From Romboutsia_E sp900604535 (GTDB lineage Bacteria; Bacillota; Clostridia; Peptostreptococcales; Peptostreptococcaceae): a stretch of 64,000 bases of DNA. The notes under the pieces are model-generated. The model was not told where the DNA came from, searched no databases, and saw only the letters and a list, made by a program, of their open reading frames with translations. This document shows positions 16,351 to 25,758 of this stretch, piece after piece. A program made the position numbers and the translations under genes. The stretch covers positions 1 to 64,000 of the forward strand of contig NZ_UWOT01000001.1 in NCBI RefSeq assembly GCF_900604535.1, read 5' to 3'. Numbering within the stretch: position 1 is the stretch's first letter; every line of letters begins with the position of its first letter.

Positions 16351-16887
16351 ACTTTCCATAAATAATTCTTTATTTTTATATAAGTATTCCCATCCAGAAT
16401 ATAATGTAAGCAATGTAGCAATTAATATACACACAAAACCTATATTTAATAATAAAGTATTATTAAAGTTTGCACCTATTAATAAAACTATTATAGATAT
16501 CATTTGTGTTATAGTTTTTAATTTTCCTCCACCACTTGCTGCTATAACTTTACCGTCAGCTGCTGCTATGGCTCTTAATATACTTACAGTAAGCTCCCTA
16601 GAAACTATTATGATTACCATCCAAGCTGGCACTAACCCTGCTTCTATCATACAAGTTAGTGTTGATATAACTAATAGTTTATCTGCAAGTGGGTCCATAA
16701 ATTTACCAAAGTCAGTAACTAAGTTGCGACTTCTAGCAATGTGCCCATCCATAGCATCAGTTATAGAAGCTACTATGAATATTATACATGCAATTAAAAA
16801 TTTATTTGGTATATTAAGTAGCATTACTACTATTAATACAGGTATTAAAAATATCCTAAATAATGTTAATTTATTAGGCAAGTTCAT
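16345..16887 (-). CDS. pgsA: CDP-diacylglycerol-glycerol-3-phosphate 3-phosphatidyltransferase
   Basis: A 180-residue integral membrane enzyme making phosphatidylglycerol-phosphate, the first committed step to phosphatidylglycerol and cardiolipin. The CDP-alcohol phosphotransferase motif DG-x2-AR-x8-G-x3-D-x3-D is present in full (DAMDGHIARSRNLVTDFGK then FMDPLADK). Several hydrophobic helices span the length. Its ATG lies 14 bp inside the end of rimO, so the two are coupled; GGGAG is the ribosome site. Confidence 0.96.
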   Translation of the reverse strand: MNLPNKLTLFRIFLIPVLIVVMLLNIPNKFLIACIIFIVASITDAMDGHIARSRNLVTDFGKFMDPLADKLLVISTLTCMIEAGLVPAWMVIIIVSRELTVSILRAIAAADGKVIAASGGGKLKTITQMISIIVLLIGANFNNTLLLNIGFVCILIATLLTLYSGWEYLYKNKELFMESK

Positions 16888-18211
16888 TTATTACATCTCC
16901 CATTAAATCATACTCTAATGCATTATTAATCTCTACCATTACGAATTCGCCTGGCTTAAGACTTCTTTTAGACTTTACATAAACTATACTATCTATTTCT
17001 TCTGCATCACCTTCTGTTCTTCCCATATAAACATTCTTTTCGATTTGCTCTTCTATAAGAACTTCATATGTTTTACCTATTTTAGTTGCCATAACTTCTT
17101 GAGATATTCCTTGTTGTAACATCATAAGTCTATCTCTTCTTTGTTCTTTTATTTCTTGTTCTATATGGCCTGGTAATTTATCTGCTGCAGTTCCTTCTTC
17201 TCTTGAGTATGCAAAAGCTCCTAGTCTATCAAACTTGACGATTTGAGCAAATTCTAATAATTCTTCAAAATCTTCTTCTGTTTCACCTGGGAAACCAGTT
17301 ATTATTGTAGTTCTTAATGTTGCATCAGGTATATTATTTCTTATCATTTCTATTTTTGCTAATATATCTTCTTTAGTTGTGTGTCTATTCATTAATTTAA
17401 GTATTTTGTTGCTTGCATGTTGTATTGGCATATCAAAGTAATTACATATGTTATCATACTTTTTAATAACTTGAACTAATTCCTCTGTTATTGATTCTGG
17501 ATATGAGTACATTATTCTTATCCATTTTATACCTTCTACCTTAGCTAATTCTTCTAATAACTGAGGTAATTTAGCTTCTCCATCATATATATCTGTTCCA
17601 TAAGTTGTACTATCTTGTGCTATTACTACAAGTTCTTTAACACCTCTTAATGCTAAATCTCTTGCTTCAGCCAATATATCTTCCATCTTTCTACTTTTTT
17701 GCTTACCTCTTAACTTAGGTATTATACAATAAGTACAATGTTTATCGCACCCTTCACTTATTTTTAAATATGCCATGTAACTTGGTGTTGAAACATATCT
17801 TGGAAGTTCTTCATTGAATGCGAACTCTATATCATTTAAGCTTACTATTTTATTTTCTTTTTCAAGTCCTGCAACAATTTCATCTATATTTTGGTAGCTT
17901 CCTGTTCCAACTATTGCATCTATTTCTGGTATTTCTGATTTTAACTCTTCTGAATATCTTTGAGCTAAGCACCCTGTTACTACAAGAAGTTTTAAGTTTC
18001 CTGTTTCTTTTAACTGTGCTATTTCAATTATTGTTTCTATAGATTCTTGCTTTGCTGATTCTATAAACCCACAAGTATTAACTAGAGCTATATCAGCCTC
18101 TTCCATATTTCCTACTAATTTGTATCCTTTTTTATTTAAGATACCCATCATTATTTCTGCGTCTACTAAGTTTTTTGAACAACCTAATGATTCAAGTGCT
18201 ATTTTTAACAT
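16874..18211 (-). CDS. rimO: Ribosomal protein S12 methylthiotransferase RimO
   Basis: A 445-residue radical-SAM enzyme adding a methylthio group to an aspartate of ribosomal protein S12. It has an N-terminal UPF0004 domain (LESLGCSKNLVDAE, further cysteines near 46 and 80), the radical-SAM triad in CDKHCTYC, and a C-terminal TRAM domain. The GCSKNLVD signature separates RimO from MiaB. The start overlaps the end of mnmH by 7 bp, with GGAG 7 bases before the ATG. This is an mnmH-rimO-pgsA operon. Confidence 0.95.
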   Translation of the reverse strand: MLKIALESLGCSKNLVDAEIMMGILNKKGYKLVGNMEEADIALVNTCGFIESAKQESIETIIEIAQLKETGNLKLLVVTGCLAQRYSEELKSEIPEIDAIVGTGSYQNIDEIVAGLEKENKIVSLNDIEFAFNEELPRYVSTPSYMAYLKISEGCDKHCTYCIIPKLRGKQKSRKMEDILAEARDLALRGVKELVVIAQDSTTYGTDIYDGEAKLPQLLEELAKVEGIKWIRIMYSYPESITEELVQVIKKYDNICNYFDMPIQHASNKILKLMNRHTTKEDILAKIEMIRNNIPDATLRTTIITGFPGETEEDFEELLEFAQIVKFDRLGAFAYSREEGTAADKLPGHIEQEIKEQRRDRLMMLQQGISQEVMATKIGKTYEVLIEEQIEKNVYMGRTEGDAEEIDSIVYVKSKRSLKPGEFVMVEINNALEYDLMGDVINELA

Positions 18212-19263
18212 TCTTCTGCTCCTTTTCTTGCTGTCTTATGAAAATTAATTAATTCTTTCATTGTATCATTTATGTCTTTAAAGTGAATCACTTCATTATA
18301 TTTATATTGCTGTACAGAATGCATATATAATGGATCATAGTATTCAACTAAGTACTTTTCTACAAGCTCTTCATATTTTTCTTCCTCTAACATTTGTAAA
18401 TACTCTTCAACTTTTTTATTCCCTAGTCTTTTTTTAAATCTACCTATACATTCTCTTAATATATCTATATTTCCTTCATCTCTATCATAAATATAATCTT
18501 TACAAAGTCTTTTTACTCTATCTTCTATATCACATTCTATAAGTATGTGGTATCCATCTCTTATTATTCCTTCATAAATTTCATTTGGTACTAGTACATG
18601 ACCAACTCTTTTACTTTCACTTTCTATAAACACGTAGTCTGTTTTAGAGTAATACAATGCATTAAATATTCTAGTCTCAAAAGTTTTTTGTGTTGGTGGT
18701 TTTTCATCAAATGTTATAAATCCAAATACAGAGCCTGTATTTTTTGCCATTTGTTCTAAATCAACTACATCAATATTATTTTTTTCTAGTTCTACTAACA
18801 ATTCTGTTTTTCCAACTCCAGTTAAACCATGAAGTACTATGAATTGTTTTTTCTTCATTACATTACTTAAATAATCTATTACATAGTTTCTATATGATTT
18901 ATATCCACCTTCAAGTTTATATATATCAATTCCAATAGAAGCTAATAGGTTAGCAAAACTTCCGCTTCTCATTCCGCCTCTTGCACAATATATAATTACA
19001 TGTTCGTATTGCTTTGATAATTCTTTAACCTCTCTATACATATCCTTTAGCTTTGGTGATACAAAATCAAATCCTCTATCTATAGCCTCATGTTTACCTT
19101 GAGTTTTATAAATAGTTCCTATTTCATGATGTTCATCATTACTAAATAATGGCATGTTATGAGCATTTAAGATATGGTCATCCTCATATTCTTTTTCTGT
19201 TCTTACATCTATAAAAATTGTATTTTTAAGCTTTAAAGCGTCCTCTATATTTATTGTCTTCAA
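18205..19263 (-). CDS. mnmH: tRNA 2-selenouridine synthase
   Basis: A 352-residue MnmH (SelU/YbbB). The N-terminal rhodanese domain carries the catalytic cysteine C93 in YCARGGMRSG; the C-terminal domain has a P-loop GLTGVGKT (146-153). It converts 2-thiouridine at the wobble position of Lys, Glu and Gln tRNAs to 2-selenouridine through a geranylated intermediate, using selenophosphate from SelD. It begins with TTG, with AAGGTGA upstream inside the end of the spoIIIE gene. Its presence implies selenophosphate synthesis elsewhere in the genome. Confidence 0.93.
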   Translation of the reverse strand: MKTINIEDALKLKNTIFIDVRTEKEYEDDHILNAHNMPLFSNDEHHEIGTIYKTQGKHEAIDRGFDFVSPKLKDMYREVKELSKQYEHVIIYCARGGMRSGSFANLLASIGIDIYKLEGGYKSYRNYVIDYLSNVMKKKQFIVLHGLTGVGKTELLVELEKNNIDVVDLEQMAKNTGSVFGFITFDEKPPTQKTFETRIFNALYYSKTDYVFIESESKRVGHVLVPNEIYEGIIRDGYHILIECDIEDRVKRLCKDYIYDRDEGNIDILRECIGRFKKRLGNKKVEEYLQMLEEEKYEELVEKYLVEYYDPLYMHSVQQYKYNEVIHFKDINDTMKELINFHKTARKGAEEC

Positions 19264-19266
19264 ATT

Positions 19267-21687
19267 TTATTCACCTTCTAAATTAGCTAATTCTTCCTTC
19301 GTTATTAAAACTTTTCTAGGTTTACTTCCTTCACTTGGTCCAACTATACCTCTTTCCTCCATAGAATCAATTAATCTAGCTGCTCTATTAAATCCTATTT
19401 TAAACTTTCTTTGAAGCATAGATGCTGAACCTTGACCATTATTCACAACAAACTCTATTGCGTCTGCTAATAAGTCATCTTCATCACTCGATTTTATAGA
19501 AACTGATTTTGAAATAGTATCCATTATATCATCTTCATATTTTACTTCTTCAGTTACTTGATTTTTTATAAAATCTATAACTCTTTCTGATTCATGTTCT
19601 GATATAAATGCTCCTTGTAGCCTTACAGGTTTAGCAGCACCTAATGGATAGAATAGCATATCACCCTTACCTAACAACTTTTCTGCTCCACCTAAATCAA
19701 GTATTGTTCTAGAATCTGTTTGTGATGAAACTGCAAATGCTATTCTAGATGGTATATTTGCTTTTATAACACCCGTTATTACATCTACTGATGGTCTTTG
19801 CGTTGCTATAATTAAATGCATTCCTGCAGCCCTTGCCATTTGTGCCAATCTACAAATATAATCTTCTACATCATTTGCACAAGCCATCATTAAGTCCGCA
19901 AGCTCATCTATGATTATTACAATCTTAGGTAATTTTTCTTCACATTTTTCATTGTAACTTGTTATATCTTTTACTTGATTTTCAGCAAATAATTTATATC
20001 TTCTATTCATTTCTGTGACTGCCCAGTTTAAAGCATTAGCAGCTTTTTTAGGATCAGTTACAACAGGTATTAGTAAATGAGGTATTCCATTGTAGCTTGC
20101 TAGTTCAACCACTTTAGGGTCTATAAGTAAAAACTTAACTTCATCTGGATTAGATTTATATAATATACTATTTATTAACGTATTTACGCAAACACTTTTA
20201 CCTGAACCTGTTGAACCTGCTATAAGTAAGTGAGGCATCTTTCCAATATCTGCTATAATTGGTTTTCCTCCTATATCCTTACCTAAAGCCATTGCAAGTG
20301 GTGATTCAAAGTTTTTAAATTCATCACTTTCTAATACTTCTCTTAATCCTACCATTTGGCTTTCTTCATTTGGTACTTCTATACCGATTGCACTCTTACC
20401 AGGTATTGGTGCTTCTATTCTTATACTTTTTGCAGCTAAACTAAGTGCTAAATCATCAGTTAAGTTTACTATTTTGCTTACCTTTACACCTGGGCTTGGC
20501 TGAATTTCATATCTTGTTATTGTAGGTCCTACTGTAACTTGATTTACTTTAGCTTCAACTCCAAAATCAGATAGTGTTTTTTCTAATAATGACGCATTTT
20601 TTAGTACTTTTTTCTTTCCGTGTTCATCACTTTTTTTATCAAACTTATTTAATAGGTCAAATCCAGGCTTTTTATAATTTTCATATTTTGATACTGAATC
20701 CATGTCTAAGTTTATTGGCTGAGTACGTTCAATATTTTGTGTTTTATCAAAATTATAAGTTTCTTTAGATAAATTTTCAGTTTTAGAACCTTGAAGATTT
20801 TTTAATACATCAAGTTCTGAACCAGTTTGAGTTACTTCTAATATTTCTAAATAATCATCTTCAGCTTTATTAAATCCTACTATTTTTATAGTCTTGTCAT
20901 CTACATCATCTTCTAAACTTAATGCTGGCTCTTTTTGCTCATTGTTAGCTTTATGTTGTTTGTTTTTATCAATAATACCTTTAAAAATACTTGGTTTCTT
21001 TTCTTCTATCATAGTTTGTTCCATAGTACTATCATCTACTTCATCAGTTATCATGTCTAAAGCAGATTGTTTTAAATTTGAAACTTTTTCTTTTAAATTC
21101 TTGCCTTTTAGCTTTGTTTTTTTACTTCCTTTGCTTCCAAAATTTACATTCGATATAAAATCTTGTATTGATATATTAAATGTAAACATTACACATAATA
21201 ATAATGCAAATATACTAATTAGCCATCCTCCAGTTATACCAAAGATTGCTTTTATATAATATGCTATAGTAGAAGTTATAAGTCCAGTTCCATTTCCATT
21301 TACTCCCATTTGCATTACATCACTAATCATTGTGGATTTAAATGGTGAATCTACAGGTATAGTTCTAGCATTTAATAATCCATAAAATACAAATACAAAT
21401 GTTACTATAATATAGTACATTTTACTATTCTTTAATCTATAAACATATTCATTTCCTTCAAAGAATCCAAGAATACCTGCAATAATAACTATAAAAGGTA
21501 TTGTAAATGATAATCCTCCAAATAGGCCTTTAAATATATTCTGCATAAAGTTTCCTATTAATCCCATAGAAGCAGAATTTAAGCTATATAATAAGAATAT
21601 ACCTACAAATATTGTAACTAGATTATGATACTCTGCTCTAAATCCTAGGTCTTTATCTTTTTTCTTTTTGCTTTTTTTCTTTGCCAC
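19267..21687 (-). CDS. spoIIIE: DNA translocase FtsK/SpoIIIE
   Basis: An 806-residue DNA pump. The N-terminal 170 residues hold a lysine-rich start and four to five membrane helices, 180-360 is a low-complexity linker, and the RecA-like motor follows with Walker A GSTGSGKS (491-498) and Walker B IIIIDELADL. The last 65 residues form the winged-helix gamma domain that reads DNA polarity. It moves chromosome into the forespore or clears DNA from the septum. GTG is the start, with GAGGTG 6 bases before it. Position beside tepA and recA matches B. subtilis spoIIIE. Confidence 0.95.
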   Translation of the reverse strand: MAKKKSKKKKDKDLGFRAEYHNLVTIFVGIFLLYSLNSASMGLIGNFMQNIFKGLFGGLSFTIPFIVIIAGILGFFEGNEYVYRLKNSKMYYIIVTFVFVFYGLLNARTIPVDSPFKSTMISDVMQMGVNGNGTGLITSTIAYYIKAIFGITGGWLISIFALLLCVMFTFNISIQDFISNVNFGSKGSKKTKLKGKNLKEKVSNLKQSALDMITDEVDDSTMEQTMIEEKKPSIFKGIIDKNKQHKANNEQKEPALSLEDDVDDKTIKIVGFNKAEDDYLEILEVTQTGSELDVLKNLQGSKTENLSKETYNFDKTQNIERTQPINLDMDSVSKYENYKKPGFDLLNKFDKKSDEHGKKKVLKNASLLEKTLSDFGVEAKVNQVTVGPTITRYEIQPSPGVKVSKIVNLTDDLALSLAAKSIRIEAPIPGKSAIGIEVPNEESQMVGLREVLESDEFKNFESPLAMALGKDIGGKPIIADIGKMPHLLIAGSTGSGKSVCVNTLINSILYKSNPDEVKFLLIDPKVVELASYNGIPHLLIPVVTDPKKAANALNWAVTEMNRRYKLFAENQVKDITSYNEKCEEKLPKIVIIIDELADLMMACANDVEDYICRLAQMARAAGMHLIIATQRPSVDVITGVIKANIPSRIAFAVSSQTDSRTILDLGGAEKLLGKGDMLFYPLGAAKPVRLQGAFISEHESERVIDFIKNQVTEEVKYEDDIMDTISKSVSIKSSDEDDLLADAIEFVVNNGQGSASMLQRKFKIGFNRAARLIDSMEERGIVGPSEGSKPRKVLITKEELANLEGE

Positions 21688-21754
21688 TCATCTCACCTCT
21701 TACTTTTTATAAATCATCTCTACCCTGATAAATTATAGGTTCTTTAATCGATAA

Positions 21755-21784
21755 AAAGTGTTAATGCCTAAACACTAACACTTT
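21755..21784 (-). terminator. Terminator of tepA
   Basis: AAAGTGTTA (21784-21776) pairs with TAACACTTT (21763-21755) on the minus strand, with TTTTTATC after it. It lies between tepA and the spoIIIE gene. Confidence 0.65.
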
Positions 21785-21838
21785 CTACTTATACTTATAT
21801 TACTTAATTATATCATATATTGTATTATTTAAACAAAC

Positions 21839-22666
21839 TTATTTATTTTCTTTGCTCTTATCATCTTCTGCTATTAGTTCTTTTAGTTTAGCTAGTGCTT
21901 CTTTAAGTCCTCCAACTTCATCAATTATACCACAGTCAACAGCTTCCTTTCCTATAAGAACACTACCAACATCACTAACTAATTCATCTTTAGCATGCAT
22001 TAATTTAACTAATTCATCTCGTTCTATTTTTGATGTTCTAGTTATAAACTCAACAATTCTCTCTTGCATCTTTTTAAAATATTCAAATGTTTCATTTACA
22101 CCAATTACTAATCCATTTGTTCTAATTGGGTGAACTATCATAGTAGCAGTTGGAGCTATAAATGAATAATCTCCTGCAGTTGCAAGAGGAACGCCTATAC
22201 TGTGACTTCCACCTAATACAAGTGTTACTATTTTTTTAGATACACTATTTAGAAGCTCTGCCATAGCAAGACCTGCTTCTACATCTCCTCCAACTGTATT
22301 CAAAATTACAAGTACACCTTTTATATCTGGATTTTCTTCTACCGAATATAACATTGGAATTATATGTTCATACTTAGTAGCTTTTTTTTGTGGATTTCCT
22401 ATAAAATGTCCTTCTATTTCTCCTATTATTGTAATACACTGTATATCTTTCTTAGGTTGATTTGGAATTTGTGGAATTCCCATTTGCTTTATATCTTCCA
22501 TTTCATTATCATTTGCATTATTATTGTTATTGTTATTATTTTGATCTTGCATTAATAAATTAGAATTTATTTTTTCTATATCCACAGTATCTTTTTCTAA
22601 ATTATAATTATCCATATTTTTGTTTATGTAATTATTATATTCAATATTATCTTCATTAAATTTCAT
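21839..22666 (-). CDS. tepA: ClpP-like translocation-enhancing protein TepA
   Basis: A 275-residue ClpP-class serine protease homologue, matching YmfB/TepA of B. subtilis by position and sequence. The catalytic serine lies in GGSHSIGVPLA and the histidine in MIVHPIR. The first 65 residues are a hydrophilic extension with an asparagine run coded by AAT/AAC repeats, which could vary in length. ATG at 22666 follows GAGAGGAG; a frame-opening ATG at 22708 has no ribosome site. It is thought to act on membrane-proximal substrates; partners are unknown. Confidence 0.88.
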   Translation of the reverse strand: MKFNEDNIEYNNYINKNMDNYNLEKDTVDIEKINSNLLMQDQNNNNNNNNANDNEMEDIKQMGIPQIPNQPKKDIQCITIIGEIEGHFIGNPQKKATKYEHIIPMLYSVEENPDIKGVLVILNTVGGDVEAGLAMAELLNSVSKKIVTLVLGGSHSIGVPLATAGDYSFIAPTATMIVHPIRTNGLVIGVNETFEYFKKMQERIVEFITRTSKIERDELVKLMHAKDELVSDVGSVLIGKEAVDCGIIDEVGGLKEALAKLKELIAEDDKSKENK

Positions 22667-22753
22667 TTTAATTCTCCTCTCAAGCATTATTATTTTTATT
22701 TTTTCCAAATCCTTGTAAAAAATTCATACTTTAATGCTTGATTTATATAATAA

Positions 22754-24097
22754 TTACATTACAAGCTTAGATCTCCAACTACCTCTTCTCCATCTATTAT
22801 AAAATATTATTCCTCTTAAAATTTCATCCATAGCCATAGCTAGCCATACACCATATAATCCCATATTAAATTGTATAGCAAATATGTATGAAAATAATGC
22901 CGATATTAGCCACATAGATATTATTCCCACCATTACAGGAAATTTTATATCTCCTGCAGCTTGCATTCCTCTTATCGTTACCATATTAATAGATCTTCCT
23001 AGTTCTAAGAAAATATCTATAAATAATATGTGTTTGCCTAGTCTAAGTATTGTTATATCTTTAGTAAATATTCCTAAAATATAGTCACTAAAAATAAATA
23101 TTGAACCAGATACAATTAAAGTAACTAGCATTGCCTTTTTTAGAGTATCTAATACACATTTGTAAGCTTCATCCTCTTCTTTAGCTCCAATTAAATGTCC
23201 CACTATAATCTGATTTGCTTGAGATACTGCATTTGCATATAAATATGAAATCATTACTATAATACCTATATAAGTTCTACCAGTAACAATAGTTGTTCCA
23301 AGGGTATTTACTATGGCTAAAATTACTGTCTGTGATATATTATATGATATATTTTCTCCTCCTGATGGAATACCTATATTTATTAATTTCTTAAAAGTAT
23401 CTTTCGGGAATGGTCTAATATATTTTAATGAAATTTCACCATTTACTTCCCTTTTAAAAATATATGCTATTATAACAACTCCTATAAACCTACTCATTAC
23501 ACTTGAAATTGCAACACCATCTACTACCATCTTAGGTAGTCCGAAATACCCATTTAGTAAGATAGTGTTACCAATTATATTTAGTATATTTACTAATATA
23601 GAAATATACATAGTTTGTTTCATCAAACCATTACTTCTAAATATAGCTGAATAAGTTAAAAATAGCGATTGTAAAAATAATCCCCCTCCAACTATATTCA
23701 TATATATATTTGCATCATTAATCAAATCATTTGGGAGTTTAATTAAATTAAGTATATAACTTCCTAATATAAATAATAAAATTCCTGATGCTATACCAAA
23801 TATAAAGTTAGTAAAAATAGATACTGTATAGATTTCAGATACTTTACTATGATTCTTCGCTCCCAAGTACTGAGATACAAGTATTGTTGTAGCCATTGTT
23901 ACCACACTAAAAGTTATTACTAATACATTCATTATTTGATTTACATTTCCAACTGCTGCTACTGCTTTATCAGATACCCTACTTAACATTACCTGATCAA
24001 TATTATTTACTAATAGCTGTAATGACAGCTCTATAAATATTGGCCATGTTAATGATAATAAAGATAACTTTTTATTTAATATTTTTGATAATTCCAT
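22754..24097 (-). CDS. MATE family efflux transporter
   Basis: A 447-residue multidrug-and-toxin-extrusion protein with twelve predicted membrane helices in two homologous halves (first half starting LSLTWPIFIELSLQ, second from about 230 with NIGIPSGGENI). It exports organic cations or drugs using Na+ or H+. It is an insertion in the otherwise B. subtilis-like gene order between tepA and the aspartate kinase. The ribosome site is weak (AGAAGA). The substrate cannot be told. Confidence 0.9.
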   Translation of the reverse strand: MELSKILNKKLSLLSLTWPIFIELSLQLLVNNIDQVMLSRVSDKAVAAVGNVNQIMNVLVITFSVVTMATTILVSQYLGAKNHSKVSEIYTVSIFTNFIFGIASGILLFILGSYILNLIKLPNDLINDANIYMNIVGGGLFLQSLFLTYSAIFRSNGLMKQTMYISILVNILNIIGNTILLNGYFGLPKMVVDGVAISSVMSRFIGVVIIAYIFKREVNGEISLKYIRPFPKDTFKKLINIGIPSGGENISYNISQTVILAIVNTLGTTIVTGRTYIGIIVMISYLYANAVSQANQIIVGHLIGAKEEDEAYKCVLDTLKKAMLVTLIVSGSIFIFSDYILGIFTKDITILRLGKHILFIDIFLELGRSINMVTIRGMQAAGDIKFPVMVGIISMWLISALFSYIFAIQFNMGLYGVWLAMAMDEILRGIIFYNRWRRGSWRSKLVM

Positions 24098-24187
24098 ATA
24101 CGTCTTCTATATAATTATTTTATCAATATAAAATATTATTGAATAATTTTACCACTGTCAATAATATTTTATTCTTTATATGCTAAC

Positions 24188-24242
24188 AGTCTCAAATTAA
24201 AAAGAATATACTAAACTAGTATATTCTCTTTAATTTGAGACT
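24188..24242 (-). terminator. Long hairpin after the aspartate kinase gene
   Basis: Twenty-six-bp arms (24188-24213 and 24217-24242, starting AGTCTCAAATTAAA) with a 3-base loop and one irregular pair that becomes G-U on the minus strand. It is 2 bp beyond the kinase stop. No clear U run follows, so it may terminate weakly or protect the mRNA end. Confidence 0.55.
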
Positions 24243-24244
24243 AT

Positions 24245-25465
24245 CTAATCTTCATTTTTATAAAAAAGATTATGTATAATATGAATAGTTTCTACCATGT
24301 CTTTTTCTTTAACCAAGCAAGATACAGAAGTATAAGAGTCAGATGACTGAAGTAATTCTATATTAATCTTTGTTAAACCTCTCATAATCTTTGCTATAAC
24401 TCCAGGTGTTTCAGTTATTTTACTACCTAATAAAGTAACCTTTGCACAATCCTTGTTTATCTCATATTGTACTGAGTTCTTTTTAAGTATTTCCTCAACA
24501 ACATCTACATCTGATTTGTTAATAGCAAATCCCTTATCTTCTATAAAAAAATTAATCATATCCATATTTATTTTCTTATCTTCCATTTCATTTAGTATTC
24601 TAGAAAATACATCTTCACAAGATTTTACTTTTACTTGAGCTATATTATTTTTATGAGCTACTGTAGATATAAATCCCTCTTCTTCCTCATAACTTTGATT
24701 TCCATGTTGTAGGTTTTTAATTGAACCAATCTTAGTTCCTTCATACTCTGGATTTAATGTGTTTTTTATTTCTAGTATTATATCAGCCTTTTTAGCAAGC
24801 TCTACAGCTCTTGGATGTATTACCTTTGAACCTTGCTCTGCCATTTGAAAAACCTCTTCATATTCTATAAATTTTATCACTCTTGCATCAGGCTCTACTC
24901 TAGGATCTGCTGTCATTATTCCATCTACATCAGTATATATTTGAACTTTCTTACTTCCTAATGCTTTACCTATTGCTACTGCAGATGTATCACTCCCTCC
25001 TCTACCTAGAGTAGTTACATCTCCATCCTCTGTACTACCTTGAAATCCAGCTATTACAACTACCTTTCCCATAGATAATTCTGTTTCAATTCTTTGTGAG
25101 TTTATTTTTTTTATCTTAGCATTAGAGTAAGAATTCGTTGTTATTATTCCAGCTTGAGTTCCTGTTAAAAATATAGATGGTATATTTTCACCTTCTAACA
25201 TACTTGACAAAATAGTTCCAGATATTATTTCTCCACAGGACATTATAAGATCTAGTTCTCTTTTTGATGCTTTTTCATTAACATTTTTACATAAATCTAT
25301 TAATGTATCTGTTGCATAAGGTGCACCTTTTCTTCCCATAGCTGATACAACTACTGCCAAATCATTCCCCTTTTCTCTATAGCTTTTTATTATATTAACA
25401 ACCTCTTTCATTTTTTCATATGATTCTACTGATGTTCCACCAAATTTTTGTACTAATACTCCCAT
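24245..25465 (-). CDS. dapG: Aspartate kinase
   Basis: A 406-residue monofunctional aspartokinase, the first step towards lysine, methionine, threonine and the diaminopimelate and dipicolinate of spores. It has the kinase start VQKFGGTSVES, the GRGGSDTSAVA substrate loop, and two ACT domains from about 265 (the last with KITETPGVIAKI) for feedback control. Length and position next to ylmC and tepA match B. subtilis dapG. No lysine riboswitch precedes it; it sits 23 bp after ylmC. dapA, asd and spoVFAB, which adjoin it in Bacillus, are missing here. Confidence 0.92.
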   Translation of the reverse strand: MGVLVQKFGGTSVESYEKMKEVVNIIKSYREKGNDLAVVVSAMGRKGAPYATDTLIDLCKNVNEKASKRELDLIMSCGEIISGTILSSMLEGENIPSIFLTGTQAGIITTNSYSNAKIKKINSQRIETELSMGKVVVIAGFQGSTEDGDVTTLGRGGSDTSAVAIGKALGSKKVQIYTDVDGIMTADPRVEPDARVIKFIEYEEVFQMAEQGSKVIHPRAVELAKKADIILEIKNTLNPEYEGTKIGSIKNLQHGNQSYEEEEGFISTVAHKNNIAQVKVKSCEDVFSRILNEMEDKKINMDMINFFIEDKGFAINKSDVDVVEEILKKNSVQYEINKDCAKVTLLGSKITETPGVIAKIMRGLTKINIELLQSSDSYTSVSCLVKEKDMVETIHIIHNLFYKNED

Positions 25466-25488
25466 ATATTCCCCCCTAATAACTACAT

Positions 25489-25734
25489 TTAATATACTCC
25501 ATCATATTCTATAATTATCATATCGTTACCAATTTTTTTTACGCTTCTCCAAGGTACTTCTAGAACTGAGCCTTCTTTCTTTCGTCCAAAAAAGCCTTTT
25601 TCTTTTGGTATTAATAATGCCAATATTTTTCCTGTTGTTTCATCTATTATAAGGTCACATTCACCAACTACACCTAGTCTTTCCCCTGTAACTAGGTTAA
25701 CAATTTCTTTCCCTGCAATTTCAGATAAATTCAT
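25489..25734 (-). CDS. YlmC/YmxH family PRC-barrel protein
   Basis: An 81-residue PRC-barrel domain: MNLSEIAGKEIVNLVTGERLG opening, strand-rich core and a final VKKIGNDMIIIEYDGVY. YlmC/YmxH members are sporulation-linked small proteins of unclear function, conserved next to the M16 protease and dapG. GGGGGGA precedes the ATG. Confidence 0.88.
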   Translation of the reverse strand: MNLSEIAGKEIVNLVTGERLGVVGECDLIIDETTGKILALLIPKEKGFFGRKKEGSVLEVPWRSVKKIGNDMIIIEYDGVY

Positions 25735-25758
25735 ACTTATCCCCCCTAAACTTATTAA

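Noticed and set aside
22480..22560. AAT/AAC repeat considered as a phase-variation tract
   Set aside because: Repeat unit is one codon, so length changes keep the tepA frame; it codes a simple asparagine linker.
24245..25488. Lysine riboswitch before the aspartate kinase
   Set aside because: The kinase is only 23 bp after ylmC, leaving no room for the leader; no such fold was seen before the M16 gene either.
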